38,865 nt of DNA from Candidatus Hydrogenedens sp. (GCA_012522755.1 JAAYJV010000047.1:1-38865); one strand, 5' to 3'; shown: positions 7,638 to 16,292, numbered from the stretch's first letter. Notes: a model not told the origin generated them from the sequence alone. Numbers and translations: made by a program.

Positions 7638-8866
7638 GAAAGTGCCTCCTCAAGAATGGGCGGATAATGGCGTTCAATCAATTTGTTCCATTCATAGTTG
7701 TCTTCCACACGCTTGCGTCCCGCATCTCCCATTTTTTGACGGAGTTCTTCATCGTTCAGAAGGGTCTCAAGGTGCTGCGCCAGTTCTTTTTCGTTATCTC
7801 TTTTGTATATATAGCCTGTTTCCTCAGGTACTACTATCTCCTGGAGACCACCCACGTCTGCCACGATGCAAGGACGCCCTGTTGCCATGGCTTCCACAGC
7901 CACGAGTCCGAAGGGTTCTTCCCATATGGACGGTACAACGCAGATATCCGATTGCTGGTAGAGAGCCATGATTTCCGAGAAGTTTTTCCATCCCAGGGTT
8001 TTGTACCAGGGATAAGTTATTTCGGAAGCACCTATGGTTACCCATATTTCGAAGTCCTGCCTTTTTTTGTAGAGTATTTCACCAGCCTTGAGAAGAGATC
8101 CCAGTCCTTTGGTCTGATCTTCGGCCCGGCCGGGGAGGAAGATGATTGTTTTTTCCTGCTCAGCTTTTGTTCCGAGAGGGTGATAGGGGAAATCTTTCAA
8201 GTGTACACCGCCACCGATGACGTGAACCCGGTCTGTAACTCCTTTCAGAAGTTCTTTTGTGAAATTGTTGTATACGATGATGGATTTGTATTGTTTCAAA
8301 GAAGAGATGAGTTCATCATAGTAGTGTTGTGACCATCCTTGGACATTCTCATATTCGAGGACGTAGTCTGCCGTATGTCCGGAGAGCAGATTTGCCCGCA
8401 TGCCTAAGAGGGTACAGCGTCTGCAGGCATTGGGTGTTCTGAGATAGTTTTTCGGACAGCTTTTGTCGCGCCTGAAGAGCCGGTAATTGCTCGGACAAAA
8501 GGGTTCATAGGCGTAATATCTCGCGATTTGCGGGTAGTGGGCCAGTGCTTTTGTAAGGGTTGGTTTCATGAAGAAACCGAAGCATTGAAAAACAATGTCC
8601 GGTTTCCATTGATCGACGGCCTCTCGATATTTTTCGCCTATGATTGCCGGCTCCAGATCTTCCTGAAGATAAGGAACAGCCGTTGCTGAAAAGGGGAGAG
8701 AGGACTCATCGACGGGATCCACAACCCAGTTTTCTTTTTGGGTACCATAAAAGAGATGAACTTCATGTCCGAGATCCTGGAGACCCTGCATTGTATTGTA
8801 GACATCAAGCGGTGCCCCGCCCAGTGGGGGCCAGGTGAAGACCTGATCTATGAAAGCCAGACGCAT
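7634..8866 (-). CDS. GT4 family glycosyltransferase
   Basis: A 410-residue GT-B fold retaining glycosyltransferase. The N-terminal half begins MRLAFIDQVFTWPPLGGAPL with the Gly-rich acceptor loop. The C-terminal half has the IIFLPGRAEDQTKG strand-loop and the conserved donor-binding E-x7-E (E317 to E325 in EEPFGLVAVE), followed by RPCIVADVGG. Four cysteines (C124, C137, C148, C151) form an insertion in the N-terminal half seen in some GT4 enzymes and possibly zinc-binding. It would add a sugar from a nucleotide donor to a growing glycan at the cytoplasmic membrane; donor and acceptor cannot be read. It starts 28 bp after the second pseudo-radical-SAM/GT2 gene and overlaps the next gene by 4 bp. 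Confidence 0.88.
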   Translation of the reverse strand: MRLAFIDQVFTWPPLGGAPLDVYNTMQGLQDLGHEVHLFYGTQKENWVVDPVDESSLPFSATAVPYLQEDLEPAIIGEKYREAVDQWKPDIVFQCFGFFMKPTLTKALAHYPQIARYYAYEPFCPSNYRLFRRDKSCPKNYLRTPNACRRCTLLGMRANLLSGHTADYVLEYENVQGWSQHYYDELISSLKQYKSIIVYNNFTKELLKGVTDRVHVIGGGVHLKDFPYHPLGTKAEQEKTIIFLPGRAEDQTKGLGSLLKAGEILYKKRQDFEIWVTIGASEITYPWYKTLGWKNFSEIMALYQQSDICVVPSIWEEPFGLVAVEAMATGRPCIVADVGGLQEIVVPEETGYIYKRDNEKELAQHLETLLNDEELRQKMGDAGRKRVEDNYEWNKLIERHYPPILEEALS

Positions 8867-8894
8867 ATTTTTTTATTTCCTTTTAGTGGACTTG

Positions 8895-11210
8895 TCAGAA
8901 GTGTCTTTCAGCTCCGAACCATTGGCTGCCTTTGTGATCGAGGTGCATCACCGGGAAATCAAGCCTGTATTCATGTCCGCAGGCTTTTCTCAATGCCTGT
9001 CCGAACTCGAAGTCCGCTCCTTGAAAATGTTCATATTCAGGGTATCGGATTTTTTCAAAAATCTCTTTCCGGAAGCACTGGCAATAGCCGATGGGCACGC
9101 CCAGAGATTCGTTGAGCCGGAGGGTATCCGCCCGTTGGAGGAGCATGTTCCAGTCATTCCAGGGGCGTATGTCACCGAGAAGAATCGCGGCTGTGTCCTG
9201 TGGCCCGACCATGGCTCTGCCAGCGGGAAAGATGAAGGAGTGGTCTTTTTCGACGCTGTCGAGGGATGAAAACATATTTGGCGGAACCATAGTATCAGCG
9301 TCAAGAAGTATGATCCAGTCTCCCCGGGCACGTTCCATGCACTGGTTGAGGACATACCCTTTGGAACGGGTATGCTGTTTAGGAAATGATTGGGGATGGA
9401 TGGTGAGTTCCGGATGAGCCTGTTTGAGCGATTCCAGAACGTCTTCCGTGGAATCCAGGCCGGGTATGAAAGCGACGAGTACCTCCAGTCTGGAGAGGTC
9501 GAAATTCTGCTGGTGCCTGAGGCATTGGAGCACGGCGGACAGACGTCTGGCAAAGCGTGTGCAGAAGATGATGACCGAGTATTTTGGATCAGATTGTGGC
9601 TGTTCTGTTTCCACACAGGCCATTTCCCAGATTCTGATGGGAGAGAAGGCGATGCGCTTTTCTATGTCCAGAGCGGCTACGGTGACGAAGCTCACCGGGT
9701 GCGCCGAGGAAAGACGCCCCGGAGCGGCATAGTCTCCAGGGTAAAGCAAGGGCTCTATGGGCATGCCGTCACGCATGAGTACATAATACCCTTCTTCGTT
9801 TACATATAAAGAGACGGTGTGTCTCGATTCGATCATGGGGCACAGCAGTGTGGTGTTTCCTGCGAGATGAAATCCCACAGCCTCAGCGATACCACTGCCA
9901 GCGGTGGTGGAGATGATGAAAGGGCGCTCCAGAAAACCGAGGATGTGGGACATGCGCTGACCAGAGAGATTGGTCATCCAGGCGGTGGCCCCGTACTGGG
10001 GAATCACGAAAGCATCGCGGGCTCCCCAGTTTTCCGAGATTTCCTGAGCAGGTTCAACACGACTCATCCAGTCACGTGCTTCCCGGGCCAGATCCTCTTT
10101 CATGGCGAGCTGTTGCAGGCGTTCCCGGTCCACACGGTCGAGGTAACGGGGTCTCTCCTTGGAATCAGAGAGTATATGCCCATGCTGCAGGGCCTGAGGA
10201 TCCTTTTCTTTCAGAAGGCGCGCCAGATCCTCTCTGCTTTCCTGCAATGGCGTCCCGGCCTGGAGCAGTTCACTACGTGTATGACGGGTTGCTCTTCTGG
10301 AACGTGTGAGCCGTGCGAAGAAAGCCAAGACGTGAAAGACGGGTATTAAATAGACAAAGAGCAAACGGGTGAGCCATTTGTCCGTGATGTCGGGAGCAAT
10401 GGTACTGACTTTGAGCTTGATGAGAAGTGCGGTGCGAATGAGAGCGGGAGATCGATCAAAAAGCCCTTGGGCCATTTGTGTGGCGGCGGGGCTGTATATT
10501 TCCCGGTCAGGATGGCTGATGAAGCTGAGGCATGCACGTTCGTTGAGTTCTTCTCTGTTGAAGCCCCGTATCCTGCATTCTATGCCTGCATTCCAAAGTG
10601 CGTCAGCGATAAGGTTGCAGAGCAGGTCTCCGGAGCGTGTCACTGTACAGACTGTCGAAGATTTTTGAGACAGAAAGGGATCGTCGTTGTAAAGAGTGAC
10701 CGAGCACACACCGGCTGTCTTCCAGTCTTGCAGCAGGGAAGGCAGTGTTTCGGCATTCAGTGAGATCGGGTTGATCAGGAGACGAATGGGGAGCTTGTGT
10801 TTTCTGCATGCTTCAAGCCAGGGCGTGATGCTCCGGGGGTCATTTTCCGGGACGAGCAGCACATCTTCCAGACCTTCTCCGGCAAGCTGCGCCAGAGCTT
10901 CAACTTCTCCTGAGCCGTCTGTGCGCAGTGATACGGGTACGGAGAACTCCCGGGCATATCGGATGGTTGTGAGCAGGCTCCGGGGCACATTTCCGAAGGC
11001 GATGACGTCGATTTTAGCACAGTCCATCACTTGTACGGCGCAGGAGAGCCAGCGATGCATTTCCGTGTCCCGCAGGTATTGTCCCCGGCGGTTGTGTGCT
11101 GTTATGAGGCCCCGTGATACAGTGAGCCCGTCGATAAAAGCGGCCGGATCGGACAGCTTTTCGATTTCATTTTCCGGGTCTCTCATAGGGAATGCATCGT
11201 TTTGTTTCAA
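8895..11210 (-). CDS. Cysteine-less radical-SAM-like barrel fused to GT2 glycosyltransferase (copy 2)
   Basis: 771 residues, co-linear with the product of 2659-5037. Residues about 30-260 are the radical-SAM-like barrel with no CxxxCxxC; the equivalent position reads GLITAHN (34-40), matching GLIFSHN in copy 1. A hydrophobic segment (about 281-300, LLFVYLIPVFHVLAFFA) follows where copy 1 keeps three cysteines. The middle domain (about 400-535) shares CPMI and YVLMRDGMPIEP. The GT2 domain (542-771) has KYSVIIFC, LLDADT (D637, D639), FQGADFEFGQ and HLDHKGSQWFG. The start is uncertain: TTG at 11210 has an AAAGG 14 nt upstream, while ATG at 11186 has no clear ribosome binding site. A promoter candidate at 11283-11312 suggests transcription can begin here for the rest of the cluster. 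Confidence 0.72.
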   Translation of the reverse strand: MKQNDAFPMRDPENEIEKLSDPAAFIDGLTVSRGLITAHNRRGQYLRDTEMHRWLSCAVQVMDCAKIDVIAFGNVPRSLLTTIRYAREFSVPVSLRTDGSGEVEALAQLAGEGLEDVLLVPENDPRSITPWLEACRKHKLPIRLLINPISLNAETLPSLLQDWKTAGVCSVTLYNDDPFLSQKSSTVCTVTRSGDLLCNLIADALWNAGIECRIRGFNREELNERACLSFISHPDREIYSPAATQMAQGLFDRSPALIRTALLIKLKVSTIAPDITDKWLTRLLFVYLIPVFHVLAFFARLTRSRRATRHTRSELLQAGTPLQESREDLARLLKEKDPQALQHGHILSDSKERPRYLDRVDRERLQQLAMKEDLAREARDWMSRVEPAQEISENWGARDAFVIPQYGATAWMTNLSGQRMSHILGFLERPFIISTTAGSGIAEAVGFHLAGNTTLLCPMIESRHTVSLYVNEEGYYVLMRDGMPIEPLLYPGDYAAPGRLSSAHPVSFVTVAALDIEKRIAFSPIRIWEMACVETEQPQSDPKYSVIIFCTRFARRLSAVLQCLRHQQNFDLSRLEVLVAFIPGLDSTEDVLESLKQAHPELTIHPQSFPKQHTRSKGYVLNQCMERARGDWIILLDADTMVPPNMFSSLDSVEKDHSFIFPAGRAMVGPQDTAAILLGDIRPWNDWNMLLQRADTLRLNESLGVPIGYCQCFRKEIFEKIRYPEYEHFQGADFEFGQALRKACGHEYRLDFPVMHLDHKGSQWFGAERHF

Positions 11211-11238
11211 CTTGGAGCCGTCAACCTTTCGTTTAATG

Positions 11239-11258
11239 ATTCAGGTGCCAGCCTGAAT
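11239..11258 (-). other. Perfect 7-bp hairpin in the leader of the glycosyltransferase unit
   Basis: ATTCAGG and CCTGAAT pair around a 6-nt loop (TGCCAG). No T tract follows on the minus strand, so it is not a standard terminator. It falls between the promoter candidate at 11283-11312 and the start of the 8895-11210 gene, where it could stabilise the mRNA or influence translation. Confidence 0.35.
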
Positions 11259-11282
11259 GGTATCACAGATTACTGGAAATAA

Positions 11283-11312
11283 ATTATAGGCAAGCCTTCC
11301 CCTGTGTAGCAA
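11283..11312 (-). promoter_or_regulatory. Sigma70-like promoter candidate for the downstream glycan genes
   Basis: On the minus strand, TTGCTA (11312-11307) and a perfect TATAAT (11288-11283) are separated by 18 bp. Transcription would start near 11276, giving a leader of about 65 nt that contains the 11239-11258 hairpin. It lies in the 121-bp gap after the second radical SAM gene, the largest gap in this cluster. Confidence 0.5.
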
Positions 11313-11331
11313 ATCTTGAAGCGGATTTCTC

Positions 11332-12603
11332 TCAGCGACTGCGCCGTATGGAACGCCGTATGGAGCGCCATTCCAGAAAACGTCGGTAACCGCCACGGAG
11401 TCCATAAGCGCGTAAACCTGCTAAAAACTTCCGGGGCAGCTGATAAACTTTCAACTGTGCTTCTTCATAATATGCGGGCATGTCCTTCAGGCATTTTCTG
11501 CAATCCTGATGTTCCTGTGTCCCGGGATAGTGGCAATCTTTGCAGTAGGGTGGTATTTCCGTTGAAAGCATCTGCTTCCGGAAGGCTGTAAAATAGGGCC
11601 CGAACCACAGATCTTCAAAGCTCTGATCTCTGAGTGAATTGTCTTTTTCTTCCATGAAATAGCAGCACGGACTGACATGTCCATTGGAAAAAACAGTGGC
11701 GCCTATCCAGGGTTCCAGGCAGGGAGCTTCAGTAATGTCAGTGTGAGCGGTCTTCGCCGTACAAAGCGATGCGTCCGGGACAGCCTGATTTTCCTTATAA
11801 AGCTCAGCCAGACCATGCATCGTGTGTTTGATATTGGCCGCTTCCGCCAGAGCGATACTGTTTTCCAGAATTGCCGGGATTTCCTTTCTCTGTTCCGGGG
11901 AGAGAATATAGGGTGTATCTTCCATGCCTTCTTCGAGAAGAGGACTTGCGGCGAGCATATCCACTCCGTGATTACGTGCGAAATCCACCATATCAGGCAG
12001 GCGCCGGTAGTTTGTGGCGGTGATGATGGTATGGAGAGCCACCTCCGGCAAGGGTGATCCTGCTTTTTCACGGGCGTTTTTTAAATTGAGCAGAGCCTCC
12101 ACTACAGTGTCATATATGCCTTCGCTCCGGACGGTATCATTGGTGACGGCATCAGGCCCGTCGAGGCTGATGGTGATATGATCCCACCGTGTTGTAATGA
12201 GGGCATCGATCAGTTCGGGGGTGAGTTTGGTGCCGTTGGTTTGTAGAAAGCCTTCCATGCCGTGCTCTTTGATGCGAATGCAGAGTTGGCGCACAAGCTC
12301 ATGTCGGACTGTAGGCTCTCCTCCTCCGCCGATGGTGAGTCTGCGAACACCGAGGGCCGCCGCTTCATCAATGATTTCGAGCCAGCGTTCATCGGGCAGT
12401 TCATTCCACAGGCTTGGATTCCGCTCCCAATAATCCCGCACGCAAATTCCGCAGGTGATATTGCATCTGTATGTAGGGAAAATGAGGAGTTTCCAAGGCC
12501 CTGCATTCTGTCCTTGCGCCCATTGGTGCAGGCGCTGAGCGGCTGGGAAAAGCTGGTGTTCTTCGGGCAGACGGGCTGAAGGCGGATCGTTTTTCTTTTT
12601 CAT
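11332..12603 (-). CDS. Radical SAM/SPASM enzyme (copy 2 of tandem pair)
   Basis: 423 residues. C47, C51 and C54 (CNITCGIC) form the CxxxCxxC that binds the SAM-cleaving [4Fe-4S] cluster. LTIGGGGEPTVR is the SAM-binding GGE-type motif, and the TNGT and HITISLDGPD strands complete the barrel. A C-terminal SPASM region follows with CLEPW, GHVSPCCYF, CKDCHYPGTQ and CRKCL, enough cysteines for auxiliary clusters. These enzymes do radical chemistry on peptides or small molecules. No small precursor peptide gene is seen nearby, so in this glycan setting a sugar or lipid-linked substrate is possible but unproven. The start overlaps the stop of the first radical SAM gene by 4 bp. About half of the aligned barrel residues look shared with that neighbour by eye. 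Confidence 0.88.
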   Translation of the reverse strand: MKKKNDPPSARLPEEHQLFPAAQRLHQWAQGQNAGPWKLLIFPTYRCNITCGICVRDYWERNPSLWNELPDERWLEIIDEAAALGVRRLTIGGGGEPTVRHELVRQLCIRIKEHGMEGFLQTNGTKLTPELIDALITTRWDHITISLDGPDAVTNDTVRSEGIYDTVVEALLNLKNAREKAGSPLPEVALHTIITATNYRRLPDMVDFARNHGVDMLAASPLLEEGMEDTPYILSPEQRKEIPAILENSIALAEAANIKHTMHGLAELYKENQAVPDASLCTAKTAHTDITEAPCLEPWIGATVFSNGHVSPCCYFMEEKDNSLRDQSFEDLWFGPYFTAFRKQMLSTEIPPYCKDCHYPGTQEHQDCRKCLKDMPAYYEEAQLKVYQLPRKFLAGLRAYGLRGGYRRFLEWRSIRRSIRRSR

Positions 12604-13817
12604 GAATCTTCCTTTTTCAATGCCCGCTGAATTTTTCTTTTTTCCTTAAAGCGTTTAAGCATGCCTTTGAGTCCATATTGCTGAAGTTTTGTAAAATAAT
12701 GCGGGATTTGAAGAAGCTTTTCTCTGAGCCTACGCTGTGTAATCTTTTCAGCTGAAAGACACTGGCGCAGTTTTCTGTGAATATGGCTGTCGGGAAAAGC
12801 ACACTGGCGGCACTGATCAGGCAAGTCTCCGGCAAGCATATTTTCGCGGAATCGAGTCAAATAACTTCCATACCATAAATCCTGAAGCGTCTTATCCCCT
12901 ATGTTTTCAGCGTTTTCATCCCAGAAAAAACAGCAGGGCATGATCTGACCGCCGGAAGTGACCACGGCACCGCGCCAGGGTTCCAGACAATAGGCCCGGG
13001 TCAGGTCATGATTGCATTCGGCGGTTGCTGCTCCGGCTGAAAGAAGCGGAGCTTGCTGTTGCAGCAGCATGCCTGAAAGGTTGTTGGGGAGCCCGAGAGA
13101 TTCAGCCTCTTCAATGGCTTTTTCCAGATGCTGTTGCAGATCTTTTTTCTGCTCATCGGAAAGTGTGTAGCTGGACATGTCGGGGCTGTAGTCGATCATT
13201 TCAACAACGGAGAATTCATCAACCCCCAGTTCATGGCACAGGTTGACCATCTCTGTGAGATGATTGCAGTTCCAGGCTGTGACCACAGTATTGATATGCA
13301 GGCTGGGGACGGTGCTCTTTTTATCTTTCTTTAAGGATACCAGGCCCTTGATTCTGGTCAGGGTTTGTTTGAATGCCCCGGGATAGCGGATGGCATCGTT
13401 GATCTCTTCAGTGGGACCGTCCAGGCTGATGGTCATATGATCCCATTGCATATCGACGAGTTTTTCCAGATCTTCATCAGTCAAAAGGGTACCATTGGTT
13501 TGCAGAGAGCCTTCCATTCCCAGCGATTTGGCTTTGGCGCAGATATTGAGAATCAGCTCCCGCCTGACTGTAGGCTCGCCTCCTCCTCCGATACTGAGAA
13601 ATTTTACGCCCAGAGCGGCTGCTTCTTCCACCAGTGTCAGCCATCGCTCATCGGGCAACTCTTTGAACAGCAGAGGATTGATTTCACTTTCCCAGCTGCG
13701 TGAACATATTGCACATTTCAAATTGCAGCGATGGGTGGGACAGAGCATAAGTTCCCAGGGAGGGGAAGGATGCCCTTTTTGCCAACGATTGATGCGATGG
13801 GCCATGACAGGCTGCAT
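12600..13817 (-). CDS. Radical SAM/SPASM enzyme (copy 1 of tandem pair)
   Basis: 405 residues, first gene of the minus-strand cluster. C31, C35 and C38 (CNLKCAIC) form the radical SAM cluster site. LSIGGGGEPTVRREL is the GGE-type SAM motif, followed by LQTNGTLLT and HMTISLDGPTEE. The SPASM part has CLEPWRGAVV, MPCCFFWDE, CRQCAFPDS and RQCL. A basic tail (LKRFKEKRKIQRALKKEDS) follows. The ATG is preceded by GGAGG at 6-nt spacing. The two enzymes are tandem duplicates that have diverged, suggesting sequential or alternative chemistry on related substrates. The actual reaction cannot be inferred from sequence alone. The gene is divergent from the SGNH-like gene at 13886. Confidence 0.88.
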   Translation of the reverse strand: MQPVMAHRINRWQKGHPSPPWELMLCPTHRCNLKCAICSRSWESEINPLLFKELPDERWLTLVEEAAALGVKFLSIGGGGEPTVRRELILNICAKAKSLGMEGSLQTNGTLLTDEDLEKLVDMQWDHMTISLDGPTEEINDAIRYPGAFKQTLTRIKGLVSLKKDKKSTVPSLHINTVVTAWNCNHLTEMVNLCHELGVDEFSVVEMIDYSPDMSSYTLSDEQKKDLQQHLEKAIEEAESLGLPNNLSGMLLQQQAPLLSAGAATAECNHDLTRAYCLEPWRGAVVTSGGQIMPCCFFWDENAENIGDKTLQDLWYGSYLTRFRENMLAGDLPDQCRQCAFPDSHIHRKLRQCLSAEKITQRRLREKLLQIPHYFTKLQQYGLKGMLKRFKEKRKIQRALKKEDS

Positions 13818-13862
13818 GGTACACCTCCAGAGGATTAGTATAAGACCAACTTCAAACTCATT

Positions 13863-13870
13863 ATTATAAT
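13863..13870. promoter_or_regulatory. TATAAT boxes on both strands in the divergent intergenic region
   Basis: The 68-bp gap between the divergent genes is AT-rich. It contains TATAAT on the plus strand (13865-13870) and, overlapping it, TATAAT on the minus strand (13868-13863). Good -35 boxes are not obvious for either direction. A minus-strand TTTCAT at 13891-13886 with a 17-bp spacer is a weak match. If the plus-strand box is used, transcription would start near 13877, too close to the ATG at 13886 for a ribosome binding site and favouring a later start for that gene. Confidence 0.35.
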
Positions 13871-13885
13871 GATACCAAAATAGAA

Positions 13886-15091
13886 ATGAAAGAATGCTTT
13901 TGTTATCATGGTCCTTATAGTCCGACTGTGATGCCGGATAAAATGGGTAAGGGAATACTGTTGCACTCTTTTTGGAAAAATACGCTGAAAAACCTTCTGG
14001 CTGTTGGCATAGGCTTTCTGGTTGTTTTGATGATGCTGGCTGTTGGAGAAGGGTATTTGTGCTGGCGCTCCAGAGAAAGAGCTGTACCTGCTCAGGCCTT
14101 TTCTGATCACGAGAAGGTGACGAAAAATAATCAATCAGATTTTACAAAACTTGATGATCAGATGGGGCATGTGCTTATCCCCGGATTTTCAGGGAGGCAT
14201 CGGTTGTATGGGGAAGGAACAGAGATTTTTTCCGCTGAATACTGTTTCGATGGTCAGGGTTATCGTATCACGCCTGTAGACGATGCGCATGGCCGTGATA
14301 CAGCTGCTCTTTTCTTCGGTTGTTCTTTTGCCTTTGGCTACGGAGTTCATCAGCACGAAAGTCTTCCTGCACAGTTTTCGAAACTGTGTCCTGCTGTCTT
14401 CCCATATAATTTCGCTGTTCCCGGTTATGGCCCCCAACATCTGTGGCTTCAGTTACATGAATTGGGAGTGATGAAGGACATCAGTCAAAGTCAGGGTGTT
14501 GTTCTTTATGGATTTATTGATGAACATATCAACCGTCTGGTGGGTGAAGAAACTCTGGTAAAACGTTGGGGCTGGTGGCTGCCCCGTTTGAAAATCACAG
14601 AAGAGTCCATCATGCCACAGGGACTCATGGGCAATCCGGATGATTTGCGACCTCAATGGCAAAATATCTTATCAGGTTTTCATGTGGGGCGCTTTATTCT
14701 GAATCGTGTCAGTCTGTTACCGTCAAAGCAGGATGATCTTAAGCAAAACTTTCGAGTTCTTGCTATGCTTCTGGCACATGTGAAAAGGCTGTTGATGGAA
14801 GAACATCCAGGTTTCGAATTGATTGTTTTTGCGTATCCAGGCAGCAAGCTGGCGCCACATATGGCCGAAGATCTGAAAACTATAGACATTCCTTTTCTTG
14901 ATTACAGTGAAATCTATAATGAGAAGCAGGATGACTTGGATCTCCTGTTTTACAGAGATATGCCAGGTGGAGTTACAGGCCATCCTAAAGCTCCGGCTTA
15001 TGCCGATCTTGCTGCTCGACTTGCAGATGATCTCGCCGCCTGGTGTAATGTTGGAACCCTGGAGAAAGATAAAGAGGACCCGGAAAAATGA
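13886..15091 (+). CDS. Membrane-anchored SGNH/GDSL-like protein, possible O-acyltransferase or esterase
   Basis: Up to 401 residues. One N-terminal membrane segment (about 34-54, KNLLAVGIGFLVVLMMLAV) is followed by an exported domain. FFGCSFAFGYG (S147 as block I nucleophile), NFAVPGYGPQH (G180, block II) and GHPKAPAYADLA (H366, block V) follow the SGNH hydrolase order. The Asp normally three residues before the catalytic His is Val here, so activity is uncertain. Such proteins attach or remove acyl groups on surface polysaccharides, which fits the glycan genes opposite and the sialidase-like gene that overlaps its end by 4 bp. The start could be 13886, 13931 or 13943; only the last has a nearby GGA, and all keep the membrane segment. 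Confidence 0.65.
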   Translation: MKECFCYHGPYSPTVMPDKMGKGILLHSFWKNTLKNLLAVGIGFLVVLMMLAVGEGYLCWRSRERAVPAQAFSDHEKVTKNNQSDFTKLDDQMGHVLIPGFSGRHRLYGEGTEIFSAEYCFDGQGYRITPVDDAHGRDTAALFFGCSFAFGYGVHQHESLPAQFSKLCPAVFPYNFAVPGYGPQHLWLQLHELGVMKDISQSQGVVLYGFIDEHINRLVGEETLVKRWGWWLPRLKITEESIMPQGLMGNPDDLRPQWQNILSGFHVGRFILNRVSLLPSKQDDLKQNFRVLAMLLAHVKRLLMEEHPGFELIVFAYPGSKLAPHMAEDLKTIDIPFLDYSEIYNEKQDDLDLLFYRDMPGGVTGHPKAPAYADLAARLADDLAAWCNVGTLEKDKEDPEK

Positions 15092-16257
15092 AACATAGTT
15101 TTAAAGTTGTTCTTCTTGTTGTGTTTTGTGCGGGCATTTCTTCCGCCACAGCCGTGGATTACGATATCCAGCTGGATACCGTGATCAGCGGTTATGACGG
15201 GACAACCTGCTGGGTTCACCCGAAGGCGGGTCTGATCCCCGGTGAGAAGCCGGTGGTGGTCATGACCATGCAGAAGTTGCTTCTCAGTGGCTCTGATGTG
15301 TTTTATGCCCTCAACGAAATGCGCAGCGATGATCTGGGCGCAAGCTGGGAAGGCCCCACAGAACATGAGACACTGGGTCGTCGCATGGAAAGAGGCTTTG
15401 TTTCCGTGATCTGTGATTTCACACCGCAATGGCATGCCCAGTCGCAGACATTGCTGGGTACCGGTCATGTGGCCCGCTATGAAGGGGACAAACTGGCAAA
15501 GGAATATCCCCGGGAAACGGCCTATTCCTCATACGATGCCGAAACAAAAAGCTGGTCGACTTGGAAGACTGTAACCATGCCCGAGGATGATCGCTTTTAT
15601 AATTCCGGAGCCGGTTGTACACAACGGGTGGATCTGGAGAACGGCGATATTCTTCTGCCCTTTTATTTTGCGCCTCGAGGCGAAAAATCTTATTCCGCAG
15701 CCGTAATGCGATGTCGTTTTGACGGTGAGACCCTCTCCTACGTGGAGCATGGGAACATTCTGGAGCTGACGGAACCCCGTGGATACTGTGAACCTTCTCT
15801 GGCACGTTTCCAAGGTCGCTTCTTTCTGACGCTCCGTAACGATGTGAGGGGCTATGTGACCCGCAGTGACGACGGTCTGCACTTTGAGGAGCCCCGGCCC
15901 TGGACCTTTGACGACGGGACTGAACTGGGCAGCTACAATACACAGCAACATTGGATCGCCCATAAAGATGCTCTTTTTCTGGTCTATACCCGCCGTGATC
16001 CTGACTATGATCACGTTTTCCGTCATCGTGCACCCTTGCGCATGGCTCAGGTGGATCCGGAATCCTTGTGTGTTCTTCGTGATACGGAGCGTATTCTGGT
16101 GCCTTCCCGAGGCGCGCGGCTGGGCAACTTTTCAGTGATGCCTGTCAACGAGGAAGAAGTATGGGTTACTGTCTCAGAATGGATGCAGCCAGCCGGTTGT
16201 GAGCAGTATGGTTCGGACAATGCCGTCTATGCCGCCCGGATCCGCTGGCGTCCCTGA
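15088..16257 (+). CDS. Secreted sialidase-like (BNR/Asp-box) protein
   Basis: 389 residues with a Sec signal peptide (about 1-22, hydrophobic VVLLVVFCAGISSATA). The body is a beta-propeller of the sialidase/neuraminidase superfamily: an Asp box S-x-D-x-G-x-x-W at residues 80-87 (SDDLGASW), a degenerate one at about 260-266 (SDDGLHF), and phrases typical of the fold such as RGYCEPSLARF, DILLPFYF and NTQQHWIAH. Sialidases hydrolyse terminal sialic acids, but many bacterial proteins of this group act on other sugars or only bind them. A complete Arg triad could not be confirmed by eye. It overlaps the SGNH-like gene by 4 bp (ATGA) and probably acts on periplasmic or surface glycans. Confidence 0.78.
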   Translation: MKHSFKVVLLVVFCAGISSATAVDYDIQLDTVISGYDGTTCWVHPKAGLIPGEKPVVVMTMQKLLLSGSDVFYALNEMRSDDLGASWEGPTEHETLGRRMERGFVSVICDFTPQWHAQSQTLLGTGHVARYEGDKLAKEYPRETAYSSYDAETKSWSTWKTVTMPEDDRFYNSGAGCTQRVDLENGDILLPFYFAPRGEKSYSAAVMRCRFDGETLSYVEHGNILELTEPRGYCEPSLARFQGRFFLTLRNDVRGYVTRSDDGLHFEEPRPWTFDDGTELGSYNTQQHWIAHKDALFLVYTRRDPDYDHVFRHRAPLRMAQVDPESLCVLRDTERILVPSRGARLGNFSVMPVNEEEVWVTVSEWMQPAGCEQYGSDNAVYAARIRWRP

Positions 16258-16292
16258 ACAGGGCCTGTGAGGGCGATCTTTTCGAGAAAAAA

